From positions 1-64,000 of the forward strand of contig JAPLPE010000023.1 of NCBI GenBank assembly GCA_026400355.1: 64,000 bases of DNA. The letters are read 5' to 3'. How positions within the stretch are numbered: position 1 is the first letter of the stretch; each line of letters begins with the position of its first letter. Under the pieces are notes generated by a model. It made no database searches. It was not told the DNA's origin and saw only the letters and a list, made by a program, of their open reading frames with translations. Origin of the DNA: Rhodobacterales bacterium. GTDB taxonomy: Bacteria > Pseudomonadota > Alphaproteobacteria > Rhodobacterales > Rhodobacteraceae. Below, one piece after another: positions 1-9,500 of this stretch. The position numbers and the translations under genes are program-made.

Positions 1-402
1 ACCCAGACCTTTGTCGCCGGGTTGGCTCAGAAGGGGCTGATCGCGCCATGGGTGCTGGACGGCGCGATGAACCGCGACAGCTTCGATACTTACATCCAGG
101 GCCAACTCGCCCCGGCGCTACGGCCCGGACAGATCGTCGTGGCCGACAATCTGTCATCCCACAAGTCGGCCAGGGCTGTCGACCTGCTGCGGGCCCAAGG
201 CAACGACCTGATCTTCTTGCCGCCATACTCGCCGGACCTGAACCCGATCGAAATGGCGTTCTCAAAGCTCAAGACCCTGATCTGAAAAGCCGCTGCCAGA
301 ACCAACCAGGCCCTGTGCAGACAAGTCGGCGCCGTCTGCGCCCTATTCCACCCGCAGGAGTGCCGAAACAACTTCATTGCCGCAGGATATGGCCCCAATT
401 GA
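1..402 (+). pseudogene. IS630-family transposase, C-terminal part with in-frame stop
   Basis: Frame 1 encodes the DDE catalytic half of an IS630-type transposase: the VVADNLSSHKS segment carries the second Asp and LPPYSPDLNPIEMAF carries the final Glu. Translation stops at a TGA at 283-285, directly after KLKTLI. The same frame then continues for 38 more codons that match the expected family C-terminus (KAAARTNQAL at its start, NNFIAAGYGPN at its end) before the natural TGA at 400-402. The early TGA is most simply a CGA (Arg) to TGA change. The 5' end is outside the window. The copy is probably inactive unless the stop is read through. Confidence 0.85.
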
Positions 403-416
403 AGGCGACACGCTCT
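1..416 (+). mobile_element. 3' end of an IS630-family insertion sequence
   Basis: The window opens inside an insertion sequence. The transposase remnant ends at 402 and is followed by a short tail, ggcgacacgctc, ending at a CTAG at about 415-418. IS630-group elements insert at TA dinucleotides, often inside CTAG, so the right end is placed at about 415-416. The left end lies outside the window, so neither the left terminal repeat nor the target duplication can be checked. The element directly abuts the stop codon of the convergent pfkB-type gene. Confidence 0.7.
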
Positions 417-1362
417 AGATCGGGCGGGCCTGACATTCGGCCATGAGACGTTCGGCATCCTCGCGGCGGCAAAGACGGGTGGCGTCGGTCATCACGGCGG
501 CAGAGGCCCCGGCCACCCCGCGGGTAAGGGCTGAAGCAAGGTCTTCGCCCATCGCAAGGCTCATCGTGAAGGCGCCGACAAAGGTGTCGCCTGCGCCGAC
601 CTTGCTTTTCACGACAACATCGGCCGCGGGGGCGTGCAGGCGCAGGCCGTCGGTGGCGAGTACCGAGCCTTCGTGGTCGCGGGCGACGATGACGATGCGG
701 GCGGCACCCTGCGCGACGAGACCTTGCGCGAAATCCGCGCTGTCGTAGAGGTCGCGCAGCTTGCGGCCGGCGAGGTCGTTGGCCTCGTTATGGTTCATGC
801 GTAGCACGTGGATGAGCTTGTCCGTGGCGGCGCCCGCGATCCTGAGCGCGGGGCCCGAGGTATCGACGACCACATCGACGCCGCGCGCGGCCATGGAGCG
901 GGCGAGGTCGATCGGGATCGACATGGGTACGCCAGGCGGGATGCTGCCCGAGATGACGGCAAGGCCACCGGGTTGGGCGGCGTAGCTGACCGAGGCGGTC
1001 ACGGCGGCCACGTCAAGTTCGGACCATTCGGGGCCGGGGAGCATGAAGCGGAATTGTTCATGCGTGGTGCTGTCATAGACCGAGAGCGATGACCGGGTTT
1101 CCCCCCGCGCCGGGTGGACGATGAGGTTCAGTCCGGCCTCGGTCATCAGCTTGGCCATATGGTCGCCGTTGTGGCCACCGAGCACGACAAAGGTACGCGA
1201 GGCGCCGCCAAGGATCGCGATGGCGCGGCTCACGTTGATGCCGCCGCCGCCGGGATCAAGCTGGGCGGGGGCACAGCGCAGCTTCATGTCCGGGATGATC
1301 CGGTCCACCTCGGTCGCGAGGTCGAGCGCGGGATTGAGGGTCACGGTAAGGATATCGCGCAT
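415..1362 (-). CDS. PfkB-family sugar kinase (1-/6-phosphofructokinase type)
   Basis: The protein of about 315 residues belongs to the ribokinase/PfkB family and is closest in layout to 1-phosphofructokinase or the minor 6-phosphofructokinase PfkB. It should phosphorylate a hexose phosphate with ATP in the cytoplasm. Visible hallmarks are the N-terminal TLNPALD segment, the glycine-rich GGGGINVSRA substrate motif, and the C-terminal ATP-binding, catalytic-base motif GAGDTFVGAF. The ATG at 1362 is chosen because the family starts just before MRDILTVTLNPALD. A GTG at 1401 would add 13 atypical residues, and neither start has a strong ribosome-binding site. The stop codon TAG (415-417) lies in the CTAG at the end of the IS630 element, so the last residues may have been altered by the insertion. 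Confidence 0.85.
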   Translation of the reverse strand: MRDILTVTLNPALDLATEVDRIIPDMKLRCAPAQLDPGGGGINVSRAIAILGGASRTFVVLGGHNGDHMAKLMTEAGLNLIVHPARGETRSSLSVYDSTTHEQFRFMLPGPEWSELDVAAVTASVSYAAQPGGLAVISGSIPPGVPMSIPIDLARSMAARGVDVVVDTSGPALRIAGAATDKLIHVLRMNHNEANDLAGRKLRDLYDSADFAQGLVAQGAARIVIVARDHEGSVLATDGLRLHAPAADVVVKSKVGAGDTFVGAFTMSLAMGEDLASALTRGVAGASAAVMTDATRLCRREDAERLMAECQARPI

Positions 1363-1472
1363 GGCGGGACTCGCGTTCTGGTCGGAGAGAGACAGAGACA
1401 CGGGTCGGGCGGGGATGCAATGAAAATGTTAGCGGTAGCAGTCCGCCCGGGGCCGTCGGTCAAAGCCTGCCA

Positions 1473-1592
1473 TCAGGTCATGTCGGCAAGCGCAGTCAGG
1501 CGATCCCGGTCGGTGATATGCATTTTGCCATAAGCCGAGGTGACGATCCCTTCGCCATGCATCTGGGCGAGCGCGCGCTGGTGGACGGCGCT
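1473..1592 (-). pseudogene. Crp/Fnr-type regulator, C-terminal remnant
   Basis: The reverse strand encodes about 39 residues, from SSAVHQRALAQMHGEG to DRDRLTALADMT, followed by a TGA. This is the usual end of a Crp/Fnr winged helix: recognition helix, a Gly-Ile-Val turn, then a short strand and the DRxxLxxLA tail. Upstream of about 1592 the frame stops resembling the family and instead reads antisense to the sulfatase remnant. No sensor domain or start remains, so this is a dead 3' fragment left by a rearrangement. The family assignment rests on pattern recognition only. Confidence 0.6.
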
Positions 1593-2202
1593 TGAGGGCG
1601 GGTTCTGGGTGCCGATGATGGTGCAATGGCCGGGGCATGTGCCTCCGGGCGTTGTCCAAAACGGGATCATTTCGGGCCTCGACTGGTTCCCGACACTGGT
1701 GGCGGCGGCGGGCAATCCTGACATCGGGACCCAGCTTCAGGCCGGGGTCGATCTGGGTGGGACGACCTACAAGAACTATCTTGACGGGTACAACCAGTTG
1801 GACATGCTGACCAACAACGGCGCGTCGGCACGGCATGAAGTGTTCTACTTCACCGAAAGTACGCTGGGCGCAGTGCGGATCGACGACTACAAGTACCGGT
1901 TTACCGATCAGCCGACCGGCTGGCTGGGCGGGACGGTCAAGGTGGACTGGCCGATCCTTGTCAACCTGCGGCTGGACCCGTTTGAACGGACCGGTCTGCC
2001 GGCTGGGGCTAATGGCTCGCTGGCCTTCTACAACTGGTACATCAACGAGTTCTGGCGCTTTGTCTTTGTCCAGCAGGAAGTCGCCAAATACGCGCAGACC
2101 TTTGTCTCATTCCCGCCGATGCAGGCCGGGGCGAGCTTCAATATGTCGGCCGTGAAGGAACAGATCGAAGGACAGATCGCGGCGGCACGGGCACATAACT
2201 GA
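1591..2202 (+). pseudogene. Arylsulfatase, 5'-truncated remnant
   Basis: From EGGFWVPMMVQWPGHVPPG onward the frame encodes the C-terminal third of a family S1 sulfatase: the ISGLDWFPTLVAAAGNPDI block, the ARHEVFYF and GAVRIDDYKYRF blocks, and the tail ending in FNMSAVKEQIEG. Family members are about 500-560 residues. Here about 200 remain, and the N-terminal catalytic part with the formylglycine-forming Cys/Ser and the metal ligands is absent. An ATG at 1540 opens the frame, but its first 18 codons are antisense to the Crp/Fnr remnant and not sulfatase-like. A good terminator follows, so the 3' end of the original gene is intact. Confidence 0.85.
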
Positions 2203-2222
2203 GCCGATGCACGGCTGCTTTC

Positions 2223-2256
2223 GGGGCGCAGGGAAACCTGCGCCCCATTTTCGTTT
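2223..2256 (+). terminator. Rho-independent terminator of the sulfatase remnant
   Basis: A perfect 10-bp stem, GGGGCGCAGG (2223-2232) with CCTGCGCCCC (2237-2246), is closed by a GAAA tetraloop and followed by ATTTTCGTTT. It lies 21 bases past the sulfatase stop. The stem, loop and T-rich tail fit an intrinsic terminator. Confidence 0.85.
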
Positions 2257-2280
2257 GCCATGACGGGTGAGCGGAAGGAG

Positions 2281-2303
2281 TGGCGGGGTGAACCCCGCCC
2301 TAC
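2281..2303. repeat. REP-like palindromic repeat, copy 1
   Basis: The unit contains the inverted pair GGCGGGGT / ACCCCGCC followed by CTAC. An identical 23-base copy lies at 25104-25126, also at the edge of an intergenic gap. A relative with a different stem but the same CCCTAC end is at 52967-52990. It looks like a dispersed extragenic palindrome. Confidence 0.75.
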
Positions 2304-2311
2304 GCCGATGT

Positions 2312-2704
2312 TCAGTGCCACCACTGGTCGATGGCGGCGATGTCGTCGTCGGACCAGCCGAAGTGGTGGGCGAATTCGTGGATGGTCACATGGGCCACAA
2401 GGTCGGCGATGGTGACGTTGCCGCGTTCGGCCCATTCGTCAAGGATCGGGCGGCGGAAGAGCCAGACGGTATCGGGGCCTTGCGGCACGTCCCAGTTCGA
2501 TTTCTCGGTCAGGGGGACACCGTCATAAAGGCCGGTGAGGTCGAAGGCGTCCATTTCGAGTTCCTTGAGGACGTCTTCGTCGGCAAAGTCGGCGACGATG
2601 ATGACAACCTGCTGGGCCGTCTCGCGGAAGGCGAGCGGCAGGTTGGCGATGGTTTCGCGGGCGAGTTCCTCGATTTCGTCGAGCGTGGGGGCAATATGGT
2701 CCAT
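2312..2704 (-). CDS. Zincin-like metallopeptidase family protein
   Basis: The 130-residue acidic protein has the zinc-metallopeptidase signature HEFAHHFG near its C-terminus, matching the family of short alphaproteobacterial zincin-like proteins (COG3824 type). The motif supplies two zinc-binding His residues and the catalytic Glu. The substrate is unknown and no signal peptide is seen, so it is likely cytoplasmic. The ATG at 2704 (MDHIAPTLDEIEE) is preferred because AGGG lies just upstream; a longer frame to 2788 would run into the divergent gltX promoter. It is divergent from gltX with a gap of 95 bases. Confidence 0.75.
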   Translation of the reverse strand: MDHIAPTLDEIEELARETIANLPLAFRETAQQVVIIVADFADEDVLKELEMDAFDLTGLYDGVPLTEKSNWDVPQGPDTVWLFRRPILDEWAERGNVTIADLVAHVTIHEFAHHFGWSDDDIAAIDQWWH

Positions 2705-2799
2705 GGTGCCCTCATATGGACAAAACGGGCGTGCTGTGAAAGAGGCTGGGCGATCAATGTTGATCGCCGTGGCAAGAACCCGGCGCAAAGGACGCCCTC

Positions 2800-4122
2800 A
2801 TGACAACGACCCGTTTCGCCCCTTCGCCCACTGGCTGGATCCATATCGGGAACCTGCGTGCAGCACTCTTCAACTATGCGATTGCGCGACAGAACGGGGG
2901 CACTTTCATCTTGAGGATCGATGATACCGATCCGGAGCGATCCAAGGAGGAATATGTCGTCGGTCTGAAGGAGGACCTGACCTGGCTTGGTCTCATGTGG
3001 GATCACGAGGAGCGGCAGTCCTTGCGGCTGGCGCAGTACATGGCGGCCAAGGAGCGGTTGCTGGCGATGGGCCGGATTTACGAGTGTTTCGAGACGCCCG
3101 TCGAACTGGACCTGAAGCGGAAGAAGCAACTGAACATGGGCAAGCCGCCGGTTTATGACCGGGCAGCGCTGAGCCTGTCTGAGACCGAAAAGGACAGGTT
3201 GCGGGCTGAGCAGGGGAGCCATTGGCGCTTCAAGCTCGATCTCGAACGGATCGAATGGGTTGACGGCATCCTTGGCCCGATTTCGATCGATGCGGCGTCG
3301 GTCAGCGATCCGGTCATCATCAAGAATGACGGGCAGATCCTGTATACCTTTGCCTCGCCGGTCGACGATACCGAGATGGGGATCACCGACATCGTGCGGG
3401 GGGCCGACCATGTGACGAACACGGCGACCCAGATCCAGATCATCAAGGCGCTGGGCGGCACGCCGCCGCGCTTTGCGCACCATTCGCTGCTGACCGGGCC
3501 ACAGGGAGAGGGGCTGTCCAAGCGGCTTGGGACCCTGTCGTTGCGCGATCTGCGGGCCAAGGGGCTGGAGCCGATGGCGGTGCTGTCGCTTATGGCGCGG
3601 CTGGGGTCGTCGGAGCCCATCGAATTGCGCGGGTCGGTCGAAGAGGTCGTGGCGGGGTTCAACCTGTCGTCCTTTGGCTCTGCACCGACCAAGTTCGATG
3701 CCGAGGATCTGTGGCCGCTGACGGCGCGGGTGATCGCCGGGCGGCCCTATGCGGCGGTGGCCGATGCCATCCGCGTGGCAGGGGCGCCGGATGATGTGGC
3801 GCCTGCCTTCTGGGCGGTGGTGCATGACAATATCGGGACGCTGGACGATCTGAAGGGCTGGTGGACGCTGTTTTCCGAAGGTGCCCTGCCGATGGTCGCT
3901 GACGAGGACGCGGGCTTTGTCGATCAGGCGCTGGCCCTGCTGGGCGAGCCGCCCTATGACGCCACGACCTGGGCCAATTGGACCACTGCGGTCAAGGAGG
4001 CCACAGGGCGCAAGGGCAAGGGGCTGTTCATGCCGCTGCGCCATCTGGTGACCGGGCGCGAGCGCGGGCCCGAGATGGCCGAGGTGATGCCACTCCTTCG
4101 GCAGAAGCCCAAGCGGGGGTAA
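2800..4122 (+). CDS. gltX: Glutamyl-tRNA synthetase
   Basis: This 440-residue class I aminoacyl-tRNA synthetase charges tRNA with glutamate. The HIGH-type motif is PSPTGWIHIGN near residue 8, followed by the conserved ILRIDDTDPERS block. The KMSKS-type loop is GLSKRLG near residue 233. The length fits the shorter of the two GluRS forms found in many alphaproteobacteria, where one copy may act on tRNA-Gln. Whether a second copy exists cannot be told from this window. The gene is followed after 3 bases by a MATE exporter, so the two are probably co-transcribed. Confidence 0.93.
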   Translation: MTTTRFAPSPTGWIHIGNLRAALFNYAIARQNGGTFILRIDDTDPERSKEEYVVGLKEDLTWLGLMWDHEERQSLRLAQYMAAKERLLAMGRIYECFETPVELDLKRKKQLNMGKPPVYDRAALSLSETEKDRLRAEQGSHWRFKLDLERIEWVDGILGPISIDAASVSDPVIIKNDGQILYTFASPVDDTEMGITDIVRGADHVTNTATQIQIIKALGGTPPRFAHHSLLTGPQGEGLSKRLGTLSLRDLRAKGLEPMAVLSLMARLGSSEPIELRGSVEEVVAGFNLSSFGSAPTKFDAEDLWPLTARVIAGRPYAAVADAIRVAGAPDDVAPAFWAVVHDNIGTLDDLKGWWTLFSEGALPMVADEDAGFVDQALALLGEPPYDATTWANWTTAVKEATGRKGKGLFMPLRHLVTGRERGPEMAEVMPLLRQKPKRG

Positions 4123-4125
4123 AGG

Positions 4126-5523
4126 ATGGCAGCCCCGTCAGGCGCGCAGGCGAGGTTTCTGACGGGGAGCCTTCTGCGGCACATTACGGTCATGTCGTTG
4201 ACTTCGTCCGTCGGCCTTATGGCCGTGTTCGCAGTCGACTTCATCAACATGATCTTCATCTCCATGCTGGGGAAGGCCGAGCTTGCGGCGGCCATCGGCT
4301 ATGCCGGGGCGATCCTGTTCTTTACTTCGTCCTTTGGGATCGGCATGTCGATTGCGGCGGGGGCGCTTGTCGCCCGGGCGCTGGGCGCGGGCGAACGCGA
4401 GACGGCGCGGCGGCGGGCGACCAGTTCACTGATTTTCGGGGCCATTTTCGGGGCGGCATTTGCGGCGCTGATCTGGGCCTTTGTGCGGCCCTTCTCGGTG
4501 TTACTGGGGGCGCAGGGGACGACGCTCGATCTGACGGTGCATTATCTGCAGATTGTGGTGCCGTCGCTGCCGCTCCTTCTCATCGGGATGGTCGCGGGGG
4601 CGATTCTGCGGGCGCATGGGGATGCGGCGCGGTCGATGTGGGCGACCATCGGCGGGGCCGTTGTCAATGCGATCCTTGATCCGATCCTGATCTTTGGCTT
4701 CCGGATGGAACTGACCGGGGCGGCGATTTCAACGAACTTTGCGCGTCTGGCTTTGGCTGGCATCGCGCTGGTCCCGCTGGTGCGGATCTATGGCGGGTTC
4801 GGGCGGCCGAATGCGGGGACGGTGCGGATGGATTTCATGCCGGTGCTGGGCATCGCGGTACCCGCAATCCTGACCCAACTGGCCACGCCGATGGGGCAGG
4901 CCTTTGTCACGCGGTCCATGTCAGCCTATGGCGAAGAGGCTGTGGCGGGCATGGCCATCATTTCGCGCCTGACGCCGGTGGCGTTCTGCGTGATCTTTGC
5001 CCTGTCGGGGGCGGTCGGGCCGATCATGGGGCAGAACTTCGGTGCAGGGCAGCATGACCGCGTGCGGGGTGCGTTCCGGGACGGGATCATCTTTACGGCC
5101 ATCGTTTCGGTCGCGGTGTCAGGGCTGCTGTTCGTGTTGCGCGGGCCGTTGCAGGCGCTGTTCCAGTTGCAGGGCGAGGCGCTGACGCTGGTGATGCTGT
5201 TCGCCGGGCCGATAAGCCTTTTGTGGTTCTTCAACGGGGTGATCTTTGTCGCCAATGCGGCCTATAACAATCTGGGCCATCCGTTCTATTCGACGGTGGT
5301 GAATTGGGGGCGGCATACGGTGGGGACGGTGCCCTTCGTCATGGTCTTTGCCATGTGGTATGGGGCGTCGGGTGTGCTGATCGGGCAGGCTGTGGGTGGG
5401 GCATTCTTTGCGCTGGGCAGCTGGTCGCTGGCGCGGTGGGTGATGAAGCGGGCCCAAGGGCCGGTGGCCGAGCCTATTGTCAACGACCTTAGGGTGCATC
5501 GGCTGTTGAACAACCGGCGCTGA
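4126..5523 (+). CDS. MATE-family efflux transporter
   Basis: A 465-residue polytopic inner-membrane protein with about 12 hydrophobic segments in two homologous halves, as in MATE/NorM Na+- or H+-coupled drug exporters. The N-terminal half contains the typical NMIFISMLGKAELAAA helix-1/2 region, and the second half repeats the pattern from about residue 240. The substrate cannot be predicted. It starts 3 bases after gltX stops and is convergent with the dehydrogenase gene at 5536. A second, diverged MATE gene lies at 47621-48937. Confidence 0.88.
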   Translation: MAAPSGAQARFLTGSLLRHITVMSLTSSVGLMAVFAVDFINMIFISMLGKAELAAAIGYAGAILFFTSSFGIGMSIAAGALVARALGAGERETARRRATSSLIFGAIFGAAFAALIWAFVRPFSVLLGAQGTTLDLTVHYLQIVVPSLPLLLIGMVAGAILRAHGDAARSMWATIGGAVVNAILDPILIFGFRMELTGAAISTNFARLALAGIALVPLVRIYGGFGRPNAGTVRMDFMPVLGIAVPAILTQLATPMGQAFVTRSMSAYGEEAVAGMAIISRLTPVAFCVIFALSGAVGPIMGQNFGAGQHDRVRGAFRDGIIFTAIVSVAVSGLLFVLRGPLQALFQLQGEALTLVMLFAGPISLLWFFNGVIFVANAAYNNLGHPFYSTVVNWGRHTVGTVPFVMVFAMWYGASGVLIGQAVGGAFFALGSWSLARWVMKRAQGPVAEPIVNDLRVHRLLNNRR

Positions 5524-5535
5524 GGCTTTGGCACC

Positions 5536-6537
5536 TTAGCGGGCCTTGGGGCTGACCGGATGGACGGGCTGGCCCGTGTCCTGAAAACTGGTCACGTTGG
5601 CGATGGTCGTTTGGGCGATGGCCGAGAGCGCCTCGGTCGTGAAGAAGCCCTGATGGCCGGTGATGAGGACATTAGGAAAGGTCAGCAGGCGGGCAAAGAC
5701 GTCATCGGGGATGGCCGTCTGCGATTTGTCCTCGAAGAAAAGGTCGGCCTCTTCCTCGTACACATCCAGCCCCAGCGCGCCGATATGGCCGGTCTTGAGG
5801 CCGCGTATGACGGCGCGGGTGTCTATGACGGCACCGCGGCTGGTGTTCGCGATCATGACGCCCGGCTTCATCGTGGCAATGGTCTGGTCGTTGATGAGGT
5901 GATGCGTCTCGGGGGTGAGCGGGCACTGGAGCGCGATGATGTCGGACTGGCGCAGGAGGTCGGCAGCGGGCAGGTAGGCCACCCCGAGCGCCGACAGGTC
6001 GTCGTTCGGATAGGGGTCAGCGGCGGTGACGTGGCAGCCGAAGCCCAGCATGATCCGGGCCATGACCTGCCCGATCTGCCCGGTGCCGACGATCCCCACG
6101 GTCTTGCCCACGAGGTCAAAGCCGAGGAGGCCGTCCAGCGCGAAATTGCCGTCGCGGACACGGTTGTAGGCGCGGTGAGTCTTGCGGTTCAGCGTGAGGA
6201 TCAGGGCCACGGCATGTTCGGCCACGGCGTTGGGCGAATAGGCGGGGACGCGGGCCACGGCGATGCCGGCTGCCTTGGCGGCGTCAAGGTCGACATGGTT
6301 GAAACCGGCTGAGCGGAGCGCGATCAGCCGGACCCCGCAGCGGGCGAGGATGGCCAGAACAGGTGCCGACATGTCGTCGTTCACAAAGGCGCAAACCACA
6401 TCGGCCCTGTGGGCCAGTTCGGCCGTCTCGGCGGTCAGCCGAAGGTCGAGATAGGTCAGGCGGTGCCCGTGGCCCGCATTCGCAGCGTCAAGCGATTGGC
6501 GGTCATAGGGTTTGGCACTGAAAACGGTGATCTGCAT
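5536..6537 (-). CDS. D-2-hydroxyacid dehydrogenase (D-lactate dehydrogenase type)
   Basis: The 333-residue protein matches fermentative D-lactate dehydrogenase LdhA and its relatives, which reduce pyruvate or similar 2-oxoacids with NADH. Visible are the substrate/catalytic Arg segment RSAGFNHVD, the Rossmann nucleotide motif GTGQIGQVMA, the YEEEADLFFED region and the catalytic His in ITGHQGFFT. The ATG at 6537 (MQITVFSAKPYD) has a GAGG upstream; a frame beginning at 6564 adds nine doubtful residues. It stands alone, convergent with the MATE gene. Hydroxypyruvate reduction for the serine cycle is a less likely alternative, because the sequence is more LdhA-like. Confidence 0.85.
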   Translation of the reverse strand: MQITVFSAKPYDRQSLDAANAGHGHRLTYLDLRLTAETAELAHRADVVCAFVNDDMSAPVLAILARCGVRLIALRSAGFNHVDLDAAKAAGIAVARVPAYSPNAVAEHAVALILTLNRKTHRAYNRVRDGNFALDGLLGFDLVGKTVGIVGTGQIGQVMARIMLGFGCHVTAADPYPNDDLSALGVAYLPAADLLRQSDIIALQCPLTPETHHLINDQTIATMKPGVMIANTSRGAVIDTRAVIRGLKTGHIGALGLDVYEEEADLFFEDKSQTAIPDDVFARLLTFPNVLITGHQGFFTTEALSAIAQTTIANVTSFQDTGQPVHPVSPKAR

Positions 6538-6594
6538 GGGGCCCCTCGGGATCAACCCTGTCATAAGCCGGGCAAGACGGGACCGATGTCAAGG

Positions 6595-9500
6595 TCATAG
6601 GGCCGAGGTCAGCGCCGGATCCGATGCCAGCGGAAGGTGGGTTGCCTCGAAATCGCGGATTTCGAGCGGGCGGCCGAGCAGGTAGCCCTGCACGATGTCG
6701 CAGCCGTGTTCCCGCAGCCAGAGGCGTTGTTCCTCGGTCTCGACCCCTTCGGCGACGGACTGCATGCCAAGTGCTTTGGCCATCGCGAGGATAGCCTTCA
6801 CGATGGCCTCGGTTCCCGTCTCGCCCCTGGCGAGTTTGCTGGTGAAGCTCTGGTCGATCTTGAGTGCAGCCAAAGGCAGACCCTGCAGGTAGCCGAGCGA
6901 GGAATAGCCGGTGCCGAAATCGTCGATGACGACGCCGATCCCCTCGGCCTCGAGCCGGCGGATGTTGCGGAAGGTGATATCCTTTCGGGTCATCAATGCA
7001 GTTTCGGTTATTTCGAGTTGCAGGAGCGCGGGCAGAACACCTTCGGCGGCCAGGCGCGAGAGGATGTCGTTGGCGATGTTCGGCTGCTGGAAGCTATGGG
7101 CCTAGACGTTGACGGCGACAGGGAAGGCAAGCCCGAGAGATTGCCAGTGGGCGAGGACGCGCGCGGCAAGGGTGATGACCATGAGGTCGATTTCAAAGAT
7201 GAGGCCCGTGCTTTCCGCGAGGGGGATGAACTGGGCCGGAGAAACCTCGCCAAATTCGGGGTCGCGCCAACGCAGGAGCGCCTCGGCCCCGACGACGCGG
7301 GCGGGGGCGGAAGAATCGAACTTGGGCTGTACGACAAGGCGAAACCGTCCCTCGCGCAGGCCACGGTGCATGGCCTGGATGATGTCGCTGCGGCGGGTCT
7401 GTTCTTCTCGCAGGACGGATCTATAGACCGCGAACTGGCTGCGCCCGGCGGATTTGGCACGGTACATGGCAATATCGGCATTCTGCATCAGGTCGACAGG
7501 CGTGGTGCCGTCGTCAGGATAGAGGGTGATGCCGATGGAAACGGAGACAAAAAGGCTTTGGCCGGCGATGGTGAGGGGGTGGGCCAGCGTCTCGATCAGG
7601 CGCCAGGCGACGTCCATCGCCTCTTCTGCGTAGGCGCCAGGGAGGAGAATGGTGAATTCGTCGCCACCAAGACGGGCGATCATGTCGTCTGCGCGGATGA
7701 CTGAAGACAGCCGCTCGGACACCTGACAAACCAGTGCATCGCCCGCATCATGGCCAAAACTGTCATTGACGGTCTTGAAGTTGTCGAGGTCAAGCATGAA
7801 GACGGCGCCGCCGCAGCCACCCTGTTTAGGCGCCCGGCGGAGGCGGTCCTGAAAGACGGCGCGGTTGGCAAGACCGGTGAGCGGGTCGCGGGTGGCCAGA
7901 TGTTCGGCGCGTTCCTTGGCCTGATAAAGCGCAGTGATATCCGAGCCCACGCCGCGATAGCCTGCGAAAAGGCCGTCATTGTTGAACTGGGGAGTGCCGC
8001 TGATGCGGACCCAGACATCGGATTCCTCTTTCCCGAACGAGACGAAGACGAAATCGCGGAAGAGTTCGCGGGCGGCCATACGGGTCGCAAGCCAGCCCCA
8101 GTTGGCGCTGCGGAGGACGCGTAGGTTGGACTTTGTCAGCTCTTCCAGTGTCTTGCCGATATGGATGCGGTAGCCACCGGTGGTGCGTTCGAAGCTTTCC
8201 GAGATGAAGGTGAAGCGCAGGTCGCCATCGGTTTCCCAGAACCAGTCAGCGCTGATTTCGGCAACGTCGAAAAAGCACTTCTTGGCATCGTCACGTTCGG
8301 ACATGGCCAGTTCAAGGGCGTCGCGGGCGGCGCGGAGGGCATCTTCGCGGCGGACCTGTCCGGTGACGTCGATCTGGATACCTGACTGAACCTCGGGCGC
8401 GCCGGTGGCGCTACGCCGGGTGACGCGGCCGCGCGACTGGACCCAGACCCAATGGCCCGCCTTGTGTCGCAGCCGGAAATCATGACGGAAACCCCCGTCA
8501 GGCAGGTTTGCGGGATGCGCAAGGGTGCTGCCAAGGCGGGCCAGATCCTCGGGGTGGATGAGCTCTTGCCAGCGTGCCAGATCAAGGGGGGCGAGTTCGG
8601 CAACGGAATGACCGATCATTGCGGCCCAACGCGCGTCAATCTTCTTGGCGTCGGTGCCGACGTCGTGCTGCCATGTCCCGGCTTCGGCCCCGGCGATTAT
8701 GGATTCAAGGCGATGCTCGGCCTCTTTCAGGGCCGTGATGTCGATGTGAACTCCGGCCATGACGCGCGGCAGGTCGTCAGGCCCACGTCGGACGACGCGG
8801 CCGCACGAGAGGATCCAGACCCAATGACCCTTGCGGTGGCGGAGGCGGGATTCATTTTCGAACTGGGTGATGTCCCCTTTGACGACCCGGTCGATTTCGG
8901 ACTGGACGAGGGCCATGTCGTCGGGCTGGCCCAGCTGGTGCCAGTTATCGATCGTGACAGGGGAAATGTCGGCCAGGCTGTAGCCGATCATTTCGACCCA
9001 ACGGTCATTGACGACATTGGTACCCGAAGAGAGATCTCATTCCCACGTTCCGACCTGTGCGCCTTCGACCACATTGGAGAGGTGCCATTCGGCACGGCGC
9101 GCCGCCGTCATATCAGCGCGCAGGCCGATCCGAGCACCGTTGGGCGTCGTTTTTTTCAATGATGCGGATGATGCGGCCGTCCGAGAGTTCGAGTTCGCTA
9201 TCCTGACGGTTGACAGGATCGTGATCGAGGAGTTCGGCGAGTGTGGGCGCGAACTTGCCGTCGACGCTTGCGTACATGCCGCAGTCGAGGCCGGCCTGGA
9301 TGATGTCGGCCAGACGTGCGCCCGGCCGGATGGTGTCGGCGATGGCGGGGTAGAGAGCGGGGTGTTGCTGGTTGTAGAGGACGAGGTGGTCCTTGGCGTC
9401 GAAGAGGACGAAGGCATCGGGAAAGGCGGCAAGGGCCGCTTCGAGTTGCTGACGTGTTTCAAGCGCCTCGCGCGTACGGGCGCGAAGTGCCGCCTCATTG

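Noticed and set aside
2509-4044. Reverse-strand open frame of 511 codons
   Set aside because: It is antisense to gltX, with repetitive Arg/Gln/Pro composition and no motif.
9037-9039. TGA in the GGDEF-EAL gene as a selenocysteine codon
   Set aside because: The position is Trp in PAS relatives, no selenocysteine insertion hairpin was seen, and other lesions occur in the same gene.
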